From Pegoplata infirma (lineage: Eukaryota > Arthropoda > Insecta > Diptera > Anthomyiidae): a stretch of DNA of 64,000 nt. The notes under the pieces were generated by a model, which saw only the letters and a program-made list of their open reading frames with translations, made no database searches and had not been told where the DNA came from. The stretch spans positions 157,417,307 through 157,481,306 of the forward strand of contig OY992539.1 in the NCBI GenBank assembly GCA_963921195.1, read 5' to 3'. How positions within the stretch are numbered: position 1 is the stretch's first letter; each line of letters opens with the position of its first letter. Position numbers and translations under genes: made by a program. Shown here piece by piece: positions 10,007 through 21,372 of the stretch.

Positions 10007-11170
10007 ACATACACACCAGCTAGGAATTAAAATTAACCCAAAACTTTTTACTGTGTTAAAAAAATATATGCATACAAAGAGGCCTAAAAATCCTGTTTAG
10101 TGGGTGTGGTTATCTCTTATACTTTCCGAGATAGAACCATTTTAAAATGTATGATTTAAAATTTTTACTGATCCGGCTCGTTTTTTGCTAATAGCAAAGC
10201 CGCATTTATTCCAATTTATTTTAAACTAATTTTATTTGCAAATAAGATAGATTTCTGATTTTTTTCAAAAAAAAATAACAAACCGATATCTATCCGAAAA
10301 TACATTTTTTTTTAAGTTAAAAATTAAAAAAACATACAACTTTTTTTTCAAAAAATTCCAACACTCTTTTGACTCATGTAGATGAGTTTAATTCAAAAAC
10401 GAAATCTGAGGTGTAAATATTGCGCCCGCCAGCACCATCCAAAATTGGCCTAATTTGGCCGCCGCCTTTATTTTCCTCATAGTTAAGAAAATTTCACATT
10501 TTTTTAGTTAAATTTAACTAAATTTTACCCCGAGGCAATCGTTGGTGAGTAAATTTAATACAAAATTAATTTTTCACTACTCGTAACACCTTATATATTA
10601 TGTTCTGGAATGCTATATTTTATATCATACTCGTATGCTTTGCTATAAATTTGATCAATTATTTTGTACCTTACTGGTATTCTTTGTCATAATGTGGATG
10701 CATTACTTTGAGTCTCATCCCCTGTTAAAATCATCAATGCTGCAATGTATAAAATAAGTTATGATGTTTTTTTTTTATTTTTAAACAAAAATAATATTAA
10801 AAAATTACTTAATAAAATTTTTATAGTCGACAAAAATGTTCACAAAATTTTTTTTATTCGTAAAAATTTTAAACTTTCAAAAATAATCACTCAAATTAAA
10901 AGTTATTGCAAATGGGTATTTATGAATTCGGCAAAGTCAAAATTATTTATTTACTTGTTTTGCATTTAGTTAGGATTTTGTTGAACATCTTTTTTAGTAA
11001 TCAAATTACACTTAAAAGACATTATAATGTCAATATATTGAGTTTAACTGCTTTTAAGAGGTTGACTTAAAAAAACCGGGTTTCGACAGTCAAAAAACCG
11101 GTATAACCGGTTTTCGAATAGTTAAGATTTTAAAAAAACCGACCGTTGCAATCCACAAAAAACCGTGTAA
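10007..11170. other. AT-rich stretch with AACCGG-rich degenerate repeat
   Basis: No gene is visible. Between about 11070 and 11200 the words AAACCGG, ACCGGTATAACCGG and GTAAACCGGTTTCG recur, ending in CTAATTACCCTA. This looks like the inner part of a decayed transposon end, but no partner end was found. Confidence 0.35.
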
Positions 11171-11302
11171 ACCGGTTTCGAAAAACTGGTCTAATTACCC
11201 TAATATATATAGTATGTTTCATAATTATAAGGTAATTTTAGTTTTTCAATTTTCTCTTTTACTAATTAACCAATCCCTTTGCTGTCTTTGGATGATTAAT
11301 TC
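11171..11302. repeat. Left part of a dispersed repeat
   Basis: From about 11210 this matches the reverse complement of about 29735-29825 (words such as AAAAGAGAAAATTGAAAAAC). The rest of the match continues at 14116-14165, so the repeat is split here by the element 11303-14115. Confidence 0.6.
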
Positions 11303-11529
11303 TAGGCTTGTGCTTAATCGTTCAATTGAGTGAGCGCTCATTTTCGTTCATTTCAGATAAAAGACCTAGTTCGTTCATCTAGTTCAATCGCTGTTTTGTG
11401 GGTTCGTTCAACAGTTCGTGACAAATCATCTATTGGTCGTTCATCTAGTTCAAACCGGTCAATTTTTTCGTTCAACAGTTGGTGAACGAATCGTTTTGAT
11501 CATGTATGTTGTTTTGGCTTTCGTTCAAA

Positions 11530-12704
11530 TAGGGGTACATGCGAACAGATGTACTAAAGTAAATAGAGCAGCTTTATTGAGTTTGACAGGTGCAATGGGT
11601 TCTACCTCTACAGCATCCCTAGAGATTCTTTTAGGTATTACGCCATTGGATCTCCATGTTATGGAGACGGCGGCCATAACACTCACTAGACTGCATCAAC
11701 TAGGGTGTTTACGAAATCGAACAGTTCGGCATACTGAGATTCTGGGTGGTCTGGTTTCTAATCTTAACACGGACTATAAGACTCCGGTTAACATAGTCGA
11801 AGGAAAAATAGACGTATTGTTTCCATCGCTTGATGACTGGATGATGAATAATGTTGATTTCTCTCAGATAAACGTTTTTACGGATGGTTCAAAAACCGAG
11901 ACAGGCACAGGAAGTGGTGTGCACTGCTCTGAATTAAGTATTGATGAATCTTTCCGCTTGCAGAATGATTGCAGCATTTTTTAGGCGGAGATCTTTGCGA
12001 TCGCCAAGGCAGCGGAGCTAATCTCGATGAGGCCATCGAGATATTGCGATATTGCTTTCTTCATCGACAGCCAAGCGGCTTTAAAGGCGTTAACTACGGA
12101 TAATATCAACTCCAAGGTAGTCAGCCGCTGCCACAGAGAACTACAAGTTCTCAGGGAGCAGCATAATATACGACTGTGTTGGGTACCTGGTCACAAGGAT
12201 ATTAGAGGTAATGAGAAAGCGGATGTGCTTGCGAAGGCAGGCGCAAGCCTTCAACATGAGCTCGCCGTTGAGGGAGTGTTTCCACCACTCTCCCTTACTT
12301 TTCATAATATTAAGCTGGACACTAGAAACAAGTGGATAAATAGATGGACGATATCAAATGATAGCATACAAACGAAAATGCTATGGGACGAAAAATCGCA
12401 GGGTAACAGCAAAATTCTTCTGGATATGGACAGAAGACAGATAAGATCAGTAATAAACCTTATCACAGGGCATAATAAACTCGCGAAACACATGGTAAGA
12501 ATCGGGGTTATGTCAGACGACACTTGCAGATGGTGCAATGAATCTGTCGAGGACAGCTTCCATTTCTTATGTGAATGCCCTGCATTAGCATTTAGAAGAT
12601 TTAAATGTTTAGGTTCTTATGTCTTTCAGGATATTCAGGACCTTCGAGGTATAAACCCTTGGCTACTCATGTCATTCATACAAGCGTCAAAGTGGGAAAC
12701 GTAA
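11530..12704 (+). pseudogene. LINE ORF2 C-terminal part: RNase H and Cys/His motif
   Basis: The reading frame starts in the region after the reverse-transcriptase fingers and palm, which are missing. It then carries an RNase H domain: FTDGSK with the first catalytic Asp near 11880, AEIFAIAKAAE with the Glu near 11990, DSQAALKAL with the second Asp near 12065, and the WVPGHKDIRGNEKAD block near 12180. Downstream is the C-terminal motif CRWC...H.LCEC. A frameshift and stop between the FTDGS and AEIFAI blocks (near 11980) break the frame. This half would cleave the RNA strand of the hybrid during reverse transcription. As it stands the copy is dead. The first ~30 codons of the upstream open frame come from the host hAT-like DNA, not the LINE. 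Confidence 0.85.
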
Positions 12705-12863
12705 AAATGCGTTTTCTTGGGTAGGAACAAAATTGAATGGAGAGAAGGAAGGAAACAATAGCAGGAATCATAATGGGCCAAAATTGGCCTCTATGGATGT
12801 CATTCCAAACAAAATTTTTATTTTTTTTGGGATTGGCGTCATCCTCATTAACCTAACCTAACC
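11530..12863 (+). mobile_element. 5'-truncated non-LTR retrotransposon (LINE)
   Basis: The element is bounded by a 17-bp target duplication TTTGGCTTTCGTTCAAA (11513-11529; 12864-12880 with one difference). It holds only the end of the second ORF and a short 3' tail rich in CCTAACCTAACC. The RNase H domain and the C-terminal Cys/His motif place it among the I/R1/LOA-type LINEs. Truncation at the 5' side is the usual outcome of target-primed insertion. Confidence 0.85.
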
Positions 12864-12938
12864 TTTGGCCTTCGTTCAAAAAATACAAAAATTTTGAAAA
12901 AAAACAATAATTAAAAAAAAAATAAAATATATCGTTGA

Positions 12939-13858
12939 ACTATATTCAATAAATGCCAATTCGAAAAAGCTTACTGTTCAGGAGAGCTAAAAAACTAGTT
13001 ATTTCGCATATTATTGCAAAAATAAACAATGTACCTTCCACAAGATGGTTTAAATATTCTAAACAATTTTTACCTATGCAAAAATTTTCATATTTTGCAC
13101 TTGTTCGCGTATTTTTCAGAGATGGCATTTATTACTATATCAAAAAAGAAATATTTTTTTAGAGTTGGCATATTTTGTCGGAAAATAAAAATACAATTTT
13201 TTTTTAAAAATTTAAAAATTTTTTTTTTTTTTGGTTTTTGTTATCCTTTTTACGGTAATTGCAAAAACTGAACAAAAAATTAAAAATCTTTGCATATTTT
13301 TAAAAGTTACTAGCTCCGAAAGCCTTTTAATCTCAGGGTGGTCAACTTTGGCACTCTGTAACTCACGCTGTATTGCAATAGGGTCACTCCAAACCAGCTA
13401 TTTTGAAAGCTTATATCATTGACTTTATTTGCCCCATTCATTATGTTTCAATTGATAAATAGTTTGAAAGTTAAGTAAATATAAGCAATTTTTTTTTTGC
13501 AAACACTATTTACCGATATTTTCAAAATGGCAATATCTCGAGAACCAGTCATTAGATATCAAAATCTTTACAAGATTCGTGTTTAGCATGGCAAATGCAA
13601 TAAGATATGTGGTCTAATTTTTTTTTAAAAAATTTTTTGAAAAATTTTTGGAAATTTACAATGGGAGTTGGCATTTATTTCCACCAAAAAAATATGTACT
13701 TTGAGTTAGCAGAATAACAAAAATGGATGTACTTAAAACGACAACAAATTATTTTTTTGCTCTGAAATTTTTATGGCAGATAGGTATTACATAGGGGAGC
13801 TATTTGCCATCGGAAACTCATTTCCGTCAAATTTGAGTTGGCATATTTTGAATATAGG
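12939..13858. repeat. Inverted-repeat segment (TATATTCA..ATGCCAA ends)
   Basis: The left end TATATTCAATAAATGCCAAT is mirrored at 13834-13857 (GGCATATTTTGAATATA). The phrase GAGTTGGCAT recurs inside at about 13141, 13670 and 13835. No coding capacity. A TGTTCAGGAGAGC-AAAAAACT-TT stretch near 12975 is also found near 50453, inside a different inverted-repeat element. Confidence 0.5.
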
Positions 13859-14115
13859 TTCACGATATACAATTTTTGTAAAAAAAAAATATAAATGCTA
13901 AGAAAGCGTGCCAAAAGAGGAGAAAAAACTAACGCCTAATGACAAAATTTAAAAAAAAAATCAACTACCGAACTAAAAGATCAAAATGAAGTAATGACCA
14001 ATTGAGCTGAATGAACGAAAAGACCTAAAAGATCGGAAATGAACGAACTAGATAAACCGTTCAGTAAAGTGAATAGTTCAATTGAACTAGTTCGTTCGTG
14101 AACGAGACAACTCTA

Positions 14116-14281
14116 ATTAATTCATATTTCCATAAGCTATTAATTGGTGTGCATTGGAAAGTTGTTGTTGTAGTTTGTTGTTGTATTTTTTGTAATAATT
14201 AGTGCTGCAGTGTTTCATAAATATAAGGTCACTTTGATAAAAATGTACGAAAACCATTTTAAATGACAAACATGACCTGTA
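14116..14281. repeat. Right part of the split dispersed repeat
   Basis: Continues the sequence interrupted at 11302 and matches the reverse complement of about 29685-29735, including TAATTGGTGTGCATTGGAAAG. Beyond the match there is a (TTG)n tract and unassigned DNA up to the TA target of the next element. Confidence 0.6.
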
Positions 14282-15179
14282 CACTCAAAAAAATACATTA
14301 GTAGATTTACTAATTTATTTTTGCTAGCGCTAGTTAGCTAACATTTAGCAAATTTTTAGTTGAAATTAGCTTGTTAGCAAAAAATTCTTGTAAACTTTAT
14401 TTAGCGCATTAGCAATTAAAAACAAACTTTGAACTATTTTTTTTTGCTAAATCAAAATTTTTTAAAATTGTATTTCACTTTTTATTCTCTCCATTTTTTT
14501 CTCTTTTCCTTGCGGAGTTTTCTAGAAAAATTTAGTATTAAAAATAGCGTTGGTCGATACGGAAGTGAAGACGCGAAAAATATTTATTTAATTTATTATA
14601 AATTAAATGTTGTATAAATAAAATAGTTTTGAGAATAAATATATTATTTAAGAAAAAAAACGAGTTTTCTGTTTATGTTTGTGTGTGAATATTTCATTGT
14701 TTATCTTTTTTTATTTTGTTATTTTGCTTTCTTAAGTCGTAAAAAAGAAATTTCATATTTTATCTTGCTTAGAAGTGTGTGTGTGTGTGTGCTCGTCAAA
14801 ACAACCCTTTTTAAGAAATTCTCAAAAATGATACATCAACAAGTGTTCTATTTATCTGTGTGTTTTTTATTCTTTTGTGAATTCCCGAGTAAAAAAATTG
14901 ATATGACACAATATATAATTTAATATGGGTTCGTGTCTATTTTGATATAATCTTATACGAAAAATGGTTTCATAAGATTTGATCGAATAATATCTAATAA
15001 TATCAGTTTATATAACTTTATATCGACTTTGATACGAGTTTTGGTCTAATCCAATGATATAAAATTATATCCAATTATATTAAAATTTATACAATTTTAT
15101 AAATCGGATGTTTTTTTAAGTTTTTAATAAAAAGTTGAAAAACTAAAATAATAAAAATAAGTTGTTTTAAAAAAAACTT

Positions 15180-16395
15180 AGAAAAATTTCAAAAAATGAA
15201 GTCATGTTAAATTTTATATAAAACACTTAGAAAATATTTTCAAAAAAAATTGTCCTCCCGAGTAAAAAAGATTATATATAATTTTACTTATTTTTATATA
15301 AACATATATTATTTGATAAATTTATACGTAAATTGTTTTGCTATCATATAAGATTATATATATTTGCACTTCGTATTTTTTTCTTATATAAAATTATATA
15401 AAAGAAAATGTTAAGTTATACATAATAACATATGATTAAAGTTAGTTTATATAATTACATATGAAATATAAAATTCTGTCTGTTTTTTTATATAATTTAA
15501 TATAACAAAATATTTGAAGACATTTTATATAAAACTTTATGCAACTTTTTTCTGAATCATATGTAATCTTATATGAGTAAAATTAAAAAAAAATCTAAGT
15601 CCTTTATATATAATTTGATATAACTTTTGAAAATTTTTCTAAGTCCAGATTTTTTTAAGTTCCAAACCTAAAGCTTAAACATTTGTTTTAAAAATTTTAT
15701 ATGTTATTATATATACTGCAAAATTTATGAAAAAAAGCTAAGTTCTTTATATATAATTCAATATAATTTTTTTTTGGATTTTTTTTTTTATTTAATTATA
15801 TATGTATAATTGCATAAATTTTTCTAAAAAAGGGGCCAATTTTCGCATCAAATCATATAAAATTATATTAAAATCACATCAAATTATATCAAATTTAATG
15901 CAACTTTATATGGTTTTATCGACTCATTTTTCGCATCAAATTCTATATGAATATATATGATGTCTTTATATAATTAAATATAAACATATATAATCTTTTT
16001 TACTCGGGCTTGGAAAAACTTAGAAAATTTTAAAAAAATGGAGTCATATAAAATTTTATATAAAACACTTAGAAAATATTTGCGATAAAAAAAATGTTCC
16101 TTGAAAAAAACTTAGAAAAAATTTAAAAGATGGAGTCATATAAAATTTTATATAAAACACTTAGAAAATATTCGTGATAAAAAAGTGGTGCTATAAAACA
16201 CTTAGAAAATATTCGTGATAAAAAGTGGTGCTTGGAGGAAAAATCTTAGAAAAATAAAAAAATATGAAGTCATATGAAATTTTATATAAAACACTTTGAA
16301 AATATTTGCGATAAAAATATATTCTTGGAAAAAACTTAAAAAAATTTAAAAATAATGGAGGCATATAAAATTTTATATAAAACACTTAGATATTT
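15180..16395. repeat. Tandem repeat of ~100-bp units inside the CCCGAGT element
   Basis: About five imperfect units share ATGGAGTCATATAAAATTTT followed by ATATAAAACACTTAGAAAAT. The first unit is separated from the rest by the inner element 15257-16008. Confidence 0.75.
15257..16008. mobile_element. CCCGAGT-ended element, inner copy
   Basis: A 752-bp member with CCCGAGTAAAAAAGATTATA at the left and TATAATCTTTTTTACTCGGG at the right, flanked by a 2-bp repeat CT (15255-15256, 16009-16010). Neighbouring tandem units show the empty site. The interior is a dense run of TATATAA words, with no ORF. Confidence 0.75.
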
Positions 16396-16849
16396 AAAAT
16401 GATGCATGGGGCCAGATGTTACAACATATAGTTATGTATGGCGATATCTTAAAAAAATCAAACATCAAAATTTATTATATAAACTTATCTTGCAATACAT
16501 AGTGTCACACATGATCATATATGAAATAATATGACTATATAAAAGTATATAAGATCATATTAAATTATTTTTACTCGGGTTGCTTTGTTAAGCCGTAAAA
16601 AAAGAAATTGCATGATGCAATGTAATTTTCATCTTCTTCTTGTTTTTTTTAAAGAATTCTCATAAACATGTGATCAAAAGAGGAAAAATAATACTAATAA
16701 AAGAAACGGTAAATGCAATAAGTTTATTTAAATATTTCTATTTTTATTAATCAATATGTGTTTTGTTCGACCTTTTGTTGTAATTTTAATTAAATAATTA
16801 GTTAAGCTCAAGGTCTAAGTTGTTTAATAATTTTTTTATTTATTTAAAT

Positions 16850-16900
16850 TATCAATATTTCGCTAACCTCTGGTTAGCATCATCAGGCATCTATAATTAT
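16850..16900 (-). ncRNA. Hammerhead ribozyme of the left Penelope arm
   Basis: Minus strand: CTGATGATGCTAACCAGAGG, then TTAGCGAAATATTGATAA. Stem II is GCTAACC/GGTTAGC, followed by the invariant GAAA and a very short stem III. Hammerheads with minimal stem III are known from Penelope-like elements. Activity is inferred, not shown. Confidence 0.75.
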
Positions 16901-17061
16901 AGTTAACAAAAAACAAAAAACTTTTTAACATCAAATCGTTATACATTGTCCCACTGTGACAAAAAACATACAGACAAAATATAATGCACAAAAATAAAAA
17001 ACTTACAAAGAGGAACAATAATAAAAAACACGTAACACAATGTTTTACATTTAAAATTGCA

Positions 17062-18594
17062 CTAGTTCTTAATTCTATTTTTGTTTATAATATGCCTATA
17101 TGATTTTGCTGAGCTTGTTTCTAAATCACTCTTAAAATTCATACGGTTCTCTTTACTTATATTTATTATGTTTAACATTTCAAGTGTATATCGTCGATGG
17201 TATTTCTCTTCTCTCTGCAATATCTCCACATTAGAAAAGTTTGGTGTGTGCCGTTTTTCTGCACAATGGGATGAAAGTGCTGTTTTTTGGGTTGAATTTT
17301 TGTTTAAATTTTTTAAATCAGATTTATGTCCTGCTAATCGCGTTTTTAATTTGTTTTTTGTCGTACCAACATATACCTTCTTACATATATTGGCTCCGTC
17401 CCCATTACAATTTATTTTGTAAATTACGTTCGACTTTTCCATTTTGTCTATTTTACTTTTTGTATTTGAAAAGAGTTGTTTCAACGTGTTTTCCGACCTC
17501 GGCGCTATTTTGTACTGTTCTTTGTTATAAATATCCGATTTTTCAATCCTTTCGGATATTCCAGGTACATAAGTCATGGATTTATACCATTTTTGATTCT
17601 CATCTACTTCTGTGTTTGGTTTGTTTTCAATTGATAAAAGCCTTTTGATAATGTTGTCCGGAAATGCATTTTGTTTTAAAATCTGTTTTATCTTCTTCTT
17701 ATTTTCCACGTGAAAAAGTTCATCACTGATATTTAGAACTCTTTTTATCAAGTTGTTGGCAGTGTTCATGATGATGTTTTTTGGTTGGCACGAAAAGAAA
17801 TTAATTATTCTACCTGATGCTGTAGGTTTTTGATACCAGTCTATTTTTAAGATGTTTCCCATTCTAATTACGAGGGTATCCAGGTATGGTAGTCGTCCGT
17901 TTATTTCTTCTTCTAATGTAAATTTAATGTTTGAATGAAAACTGTTCAGTTCTTGTAGCGTCTCATTTATTGCACTTATTTTCACAATCGCAAAAAGGTC
18001 GTCAACATATTTGGTTAAAATCTTCGGTTTGTTTTTCATTTTTTTGCATGCACCGTTTCAAAAGCTCCTCCATCACTATATCGGCCACTATAGGTGACGC
18101 TGGCGACCCCATGGGTAATCCCTTCTTTTGTGTATAAATTTTGTCATTATATTTAAAATAACGGTTTTCCTTAATACAAAATTTTAATATATCCACGAAC
18201 AAATCTTTTGGTATCGCTGTAAATTTCTCGATCTCCTCCCACTTTTCTTTGATCACGTCAATTGCAAAATCCACCGGTATACTCGGAAAAAGCGATACTA
18301 CGTCAAACGAAACCAATTTTTCGTCCTTTTCTATTGCACAGTTGTTTACCTTATTTCTAAATTGCACCGCATCCCTTACATTAAACTCTGAATCTATTGT
18401 TAGTTTCTTTAAAATGTTCATTAAAAACTTACATAATTCACTCGATGGTGAGTTAACTGATGCACAGATTGGTCTGAGTGGGAATCCTTCCTAATGGATC
18501 TTAGGTACTCCATAAATCCTTGGTGCAAATGCGGCGTCATGTTTTAATCTCCGTTTTTCTATCACAGATATTATATTAAGGTTGAAAAGTTTGT
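17062..18594 (-). pseudogene. Penelope-like RT/GIY-YIG ORF, left arm
   Basis: Read on the minus strand, the order is: RT N-terminal part with YGVPKIH, the palm motif SFDVVSLFPSIP, GLPMGSPASPIVADI, and the catalytic KYVDDLFAI; then a linker; then the GIY-YIG endonuclease motif KVYVGTTKNKLKTRLAGH near the C-terminus. In Penelope-like elements the RT copies RNA at the target and the GIY-YIG domain nicks DNA. The copy lacks the true N-terminus because of truncation at the palindrome centre. It also has a one-base frameshift near 18030-18040 and a stop near 18494, so it is inactive. The stop at 17062 matches that of the right arm. Confidence 0.88.
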
Positions 18595-20017
18595 CCACCA
18601 ATTCATTGTTTCTTCTTTGTAGAGATGACGTAGTGTCTTTAACAAGTCTCTAAAGACACTACGTCATCTCTACAAAGAAGAAACAATGAATTGGTGGACA
18701 AACTTTTCAACCTTAATATAATATCTGTGATAGAAAAACGGAGATTAAAACATGACGCCGCATTTGCACCAAGGATTTATGGAGTACCTAAGATCCATAA
18801 GGAAGGATTCCCACTCAGACCAATCTGTGCATCAGTTAACTCACCATCGAGTGAATTATGTAAGTTTTTAATGAACATTTTAAAGAAACTAACAATAGAT
18901 TCAGAGTTTAATGTAAGGGATGCGGTGCAATTTAGAAATAAGGTAAACAACTGTGCAATAGAAAAGGACGAAAAATTGGTTTCATTTGACGTAGTATCGC
19001 TTTTTCCGAGTATACCGGTGGATTTTGCAATTGACGTGATCAAAGAAAAGTGGGAGGAGATCGAGAAATTTACAGCGATACCAAAAGATTTGTTCGTGGA
19101 TATATTAAAATTTTGTATTAAGGAAAACCGATATTTTAAATATAATGACAAAATTTATACACAAAAGAAGGGATTACCCATGGGGTCGCCAGCGTCACCT
19201 ATAGTGGCCGATATAGTGATGGAGGAGCTTTTGAAACGGTGCATGCAAAAAATGAAAAACAAACCGAAGATTTTAACCAAATATGTTGACGACCTTTTTG
19301 CGATTGTGAAAATAAGTGCAATAAATGAGACGCTACAAGAACTGAACAGTTTTCATTCAAACATTAAATTTACATTAGAAGAAGAAATAAACGGACGACT
19401 ACCATACCTGGATACCCTCGTAATTAGAATGGGAAACATCTTAAAAATAGGCTGGTATCAAAAACCTACAGCATCAGGTAGAATAATTAATTTCTTTTCG
19501 TGCCAACCAAAAAACATCATCATGAACACTGCCAACAACTTGATAAAAAGAGTTCTAAATATCAGTGATGAACTTTTTCACGTGGAAAATAAGAAGAAGA
19601 TAAAACAGATTTTAAAACAAAATGCATTTCCGGACAACATTATCAAAAGGCTTTTATCAATTGAAAACAAACCAAACACAGAAGTAGATGAGAATCAAAA
19701 ATGGTATAAATCCATGACTTATGTACCTGGAATATCCGAAAGGATTGAAAAATCGGATATTTATAACAAAGAACAGTACAAAATAGGGCTGTCAATCCCG
19801 AAATCCCGAATCCCGAAATCCCGGGATTTTTGCCATAAAATGAATCCCGAATCCCGGGATTTTTAAGCTCAAATCCCGGGATTTTGTAAATATTAAAAAT
19901 ATATGAGAATTTATTTTTAAAAATACAAATTTGTTCAATTATTGTTACATTTACATAAACAAATTAAAACTAAAACTTTTTTTTTTAATTTTCAACGTAG
20001 CTGGCCACGAATTTGGC

Positions 20018-20095
20018 TGAGCTGAGAATTCTACCCAGGCTTGCTGAATAATAGTCCAACGCATTAACCATTGAGCCATAGCCACGGAGCCATTT
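20018..20095 (-). ncRNA. tRNA-like segment 1 in the hAT MITE
   Basis: On the minus strand GGCTCCGTGGCTATGGCTCA is followed by AATGGTTAATGCG (A-box-like D arm) and, about 45 nt later, CTGGGTAGAATTCTCAG, a B-box-like T arm with a near-perfect stem. The acceptor stem does not close, so this is a tRNA relic or tRNA-like Pol III promoter rather than a tRNA gene. Confidence 0.45.
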
Positions 20096-20415
20096 GACTT
20101 AAGTTTGCAGTTTTGGCAAAAATTCAAAATTGGAAGAATGTTTTTATTTTTTAAATTTTCTTTAAATTAGTTTTAAAATTATACAGTGCAACAACCAAAA
20201 TCGGAATGGGATGAAACCAAAAGCAAATAAAAGTTGTCATTTTCCATAACAAACCCCTCAGGGCTTTTTAAGTTCATTGCTAAATATTTAATAATAATAA
20301 TTACTTTAAAACTGCATAAGTGGCGTATACTTAATTTTTTAGTTACCTTTAAATAACAATCAGAATAATTAGAAATATATTTTTTTAAATTTCGTTGTAG
20401 CGAAATAGACCAAAA

Positions 20416-20490
20416 GGTTTTCGTGGGAATAAAACCCACGACTACTTGCTTAATAGGCTAGCACGCTACCAACTAACCCACAGTAGCCCC
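20416..20490 (-). ncRNA. tRNA-like segment 2 in the hAT MITE
   Basis: On the minus strand GGGGCTACTGTGGGTTAGTT leads into GGTAGCGTGCTAGCC (A-box-like) and then CGTGGGTTTTATTCCCACG, a perfect 5-bp T-arm stem with a 7- to 9-nt loop. The acceptor stem is not complementary. As in segment 1, the internal Pol III promoter layout is kept but the tRNA fold is not. Confidence 0.5.
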
Positions 20491-21308
20491 CTTAATATTC
20501 ACAATAAAATTGAAACATAGAGTCTATTTTTTACTCTTATAATCAAAGAAATTTAATACCGAAAAATCCCGGAATCCCGAAAAATCCCGGGATCCCGAAA
20601 AATCCCGTGATCCCGAAAAATCCCGGGATCCCGGGATTTCGATTTTCAAATCCCGAATCCCGGGATTTTAAAAAACCGATCCCGTTTGACAGCCCTAGTA
20701 CAAAATAGCGCCGAGGTCGGAAAACACGTTGAAACAACTCTTTTCAAATACAAAAAGTAAAATAGACAAAATGGAAAAGTCGAACGTAATTTACAAAATA
20801 AATTGTAATGGGGACGGAGCCAATATATGTAAGAAGGTATATGTTGGTACGACAAAAAACAAATTAAAAACGCGATTAGCAGGACATAAATCTGATTTAA
20901 AAAATTTAAACAAAAATTCAACCCAAAAAACAGCACTTTCATCCCATTGTGCAGAAAAACGGCACACACCAAACTTTTCTAATGTGGAGATATTGCAGAG
21001 AGAAGAGAAATACCATCGACGATATACACTTGAAATGTTAAACATAATAAATATAAGTAAAGAGAACCGTATGAATTTTAAGAGTGATTTAGAAACAAGC
21101 TCAGCAAAATCATATAGGCATATTATAAACAAAAATAGAATTAAGAACTAGTGCAATTTTAAATGTAAAACATTGTGTTACGTGTTTTTTATTATTGTTC
21201 CTCTTTGTAAGTTTTTTATTTTTGTGCATTATATTTTGTCTGTATGTTTTTTGTCACAGTGGGACAATGTATAACGATTTGATGTTAAAAAGTTTTTTGT
21301 TTTTTGTT

Positions 21309-21372
21309 AACTATAATTATAGATGCCTGATGATGCTAACCAGAGGTTAGCGAAATATTGATAATTTAAATA
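21309..21372 (+). ncRNA. Hammerhead ribozyme of the right Penelope arm
   Basis: The plus-strand mirror of the 16850-16900 motif: CTGATGA, stem II GCTAACC/GGTTAGC with loop AGA, GAAA, then UAUUGAUAA. A candidate stem I pairs AATTAT with ATAATT. The core is unchanged between the arms. Confidence 0.75.

Larger units (their letters stand above)
11303..14115. mobile_element. hAT-like element with 8-bp duplication
   Basis: It begins TAGGCTTGTGCTTAATCG and ends GAACGAGACAACTCTA, with a perfect 8-bp duplication ATTAATTC (11295-11302, 14116-14123). The uninterrupted version of the target exists in inverted form near 29730. The terminal repeats match only at the outermost bases; subterminal GTTCGTTCA / TGAACGAAC words are plentiful at both ends. 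No transposase remains. A LINE (11530-12863) and an inverted-repeat segment (12939-13858) lie inside. Confidence 0.75.
14884..16579. mobile_element. CCCGAGT-ended element, outer copy
   Basis: CCCGAGTAAAAAAATTGATA at the left is mirrored by TTATTTTTACTCGGG at the right, with a 2-bp direct repeat TT (14882-14883, 16580-16581). The interior is almost entirely TATATAA-type words and contains a second element of the same family. The flanks on either side resemble each other (TTGCTTT.TTAAG.CGTAAAAAAG), so it may sit in an older duplication. Non-coding. Confidence 0.7.
19784..20697. mobile_element. hAT MITE with CCCGGGA-rich ends and tRNA-like segments
   Basis: It begins TAGGGCTGTCAATCCCG and ends TTTGACAGCCCTA, with a perfect 8-bp duplication GTACAAAA (19776-19783, 20698-20705). 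Subterminal regions are arrays of AATCCCGGGATTTT words, densest at the right end. The middle holds two tRNA-like segments on the minus strand. No transposase. A hAT-type non-autonomous element. Confidence 0.88.
18657..21151 (+). pseudogene. Penelope-like RT/GIY-YIG ORF, right arm, split by a hAT MITE
   Basis: The plus-strand mirror copy has the same motif order as the left arm: YGVPKIHK (near 18780), SFDVVSLFPSIP, GLPMGSPASPIVADI, KYVDDLFAI (near 19285), and after the insertion KVYVGTTKNKLKTRLAGH (near 20840) up to the TAG at 21149-21151. The RT frame is open from the palindrome centre to the insertion at 19783. The MITE duplicates GTACAAAA, and the frame continues in register on the far side. 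Apart from that insertion and the missing N-terminus, this arm is the better preserved one. Confidence 0.88.

Noticed and set aside
12845..12866. Telomere or interstitial telomeric repeat (CCTAACCTAACC)
   Set aside because: Only about three units, located exactly at the 3' end of a LINE; explained as its tail.
17081..18494. Plus-strand frames of 81-135 codons opposite the left Penelope ORF
   Set aside because: Antisense shadows of the RT/GIY-YIG coding sequence.
20018..20490. Two functional tRNA genes
   Set aside because: The A/B-box layout is present, but the acceptor stems do not pair; called tRNA-like only.
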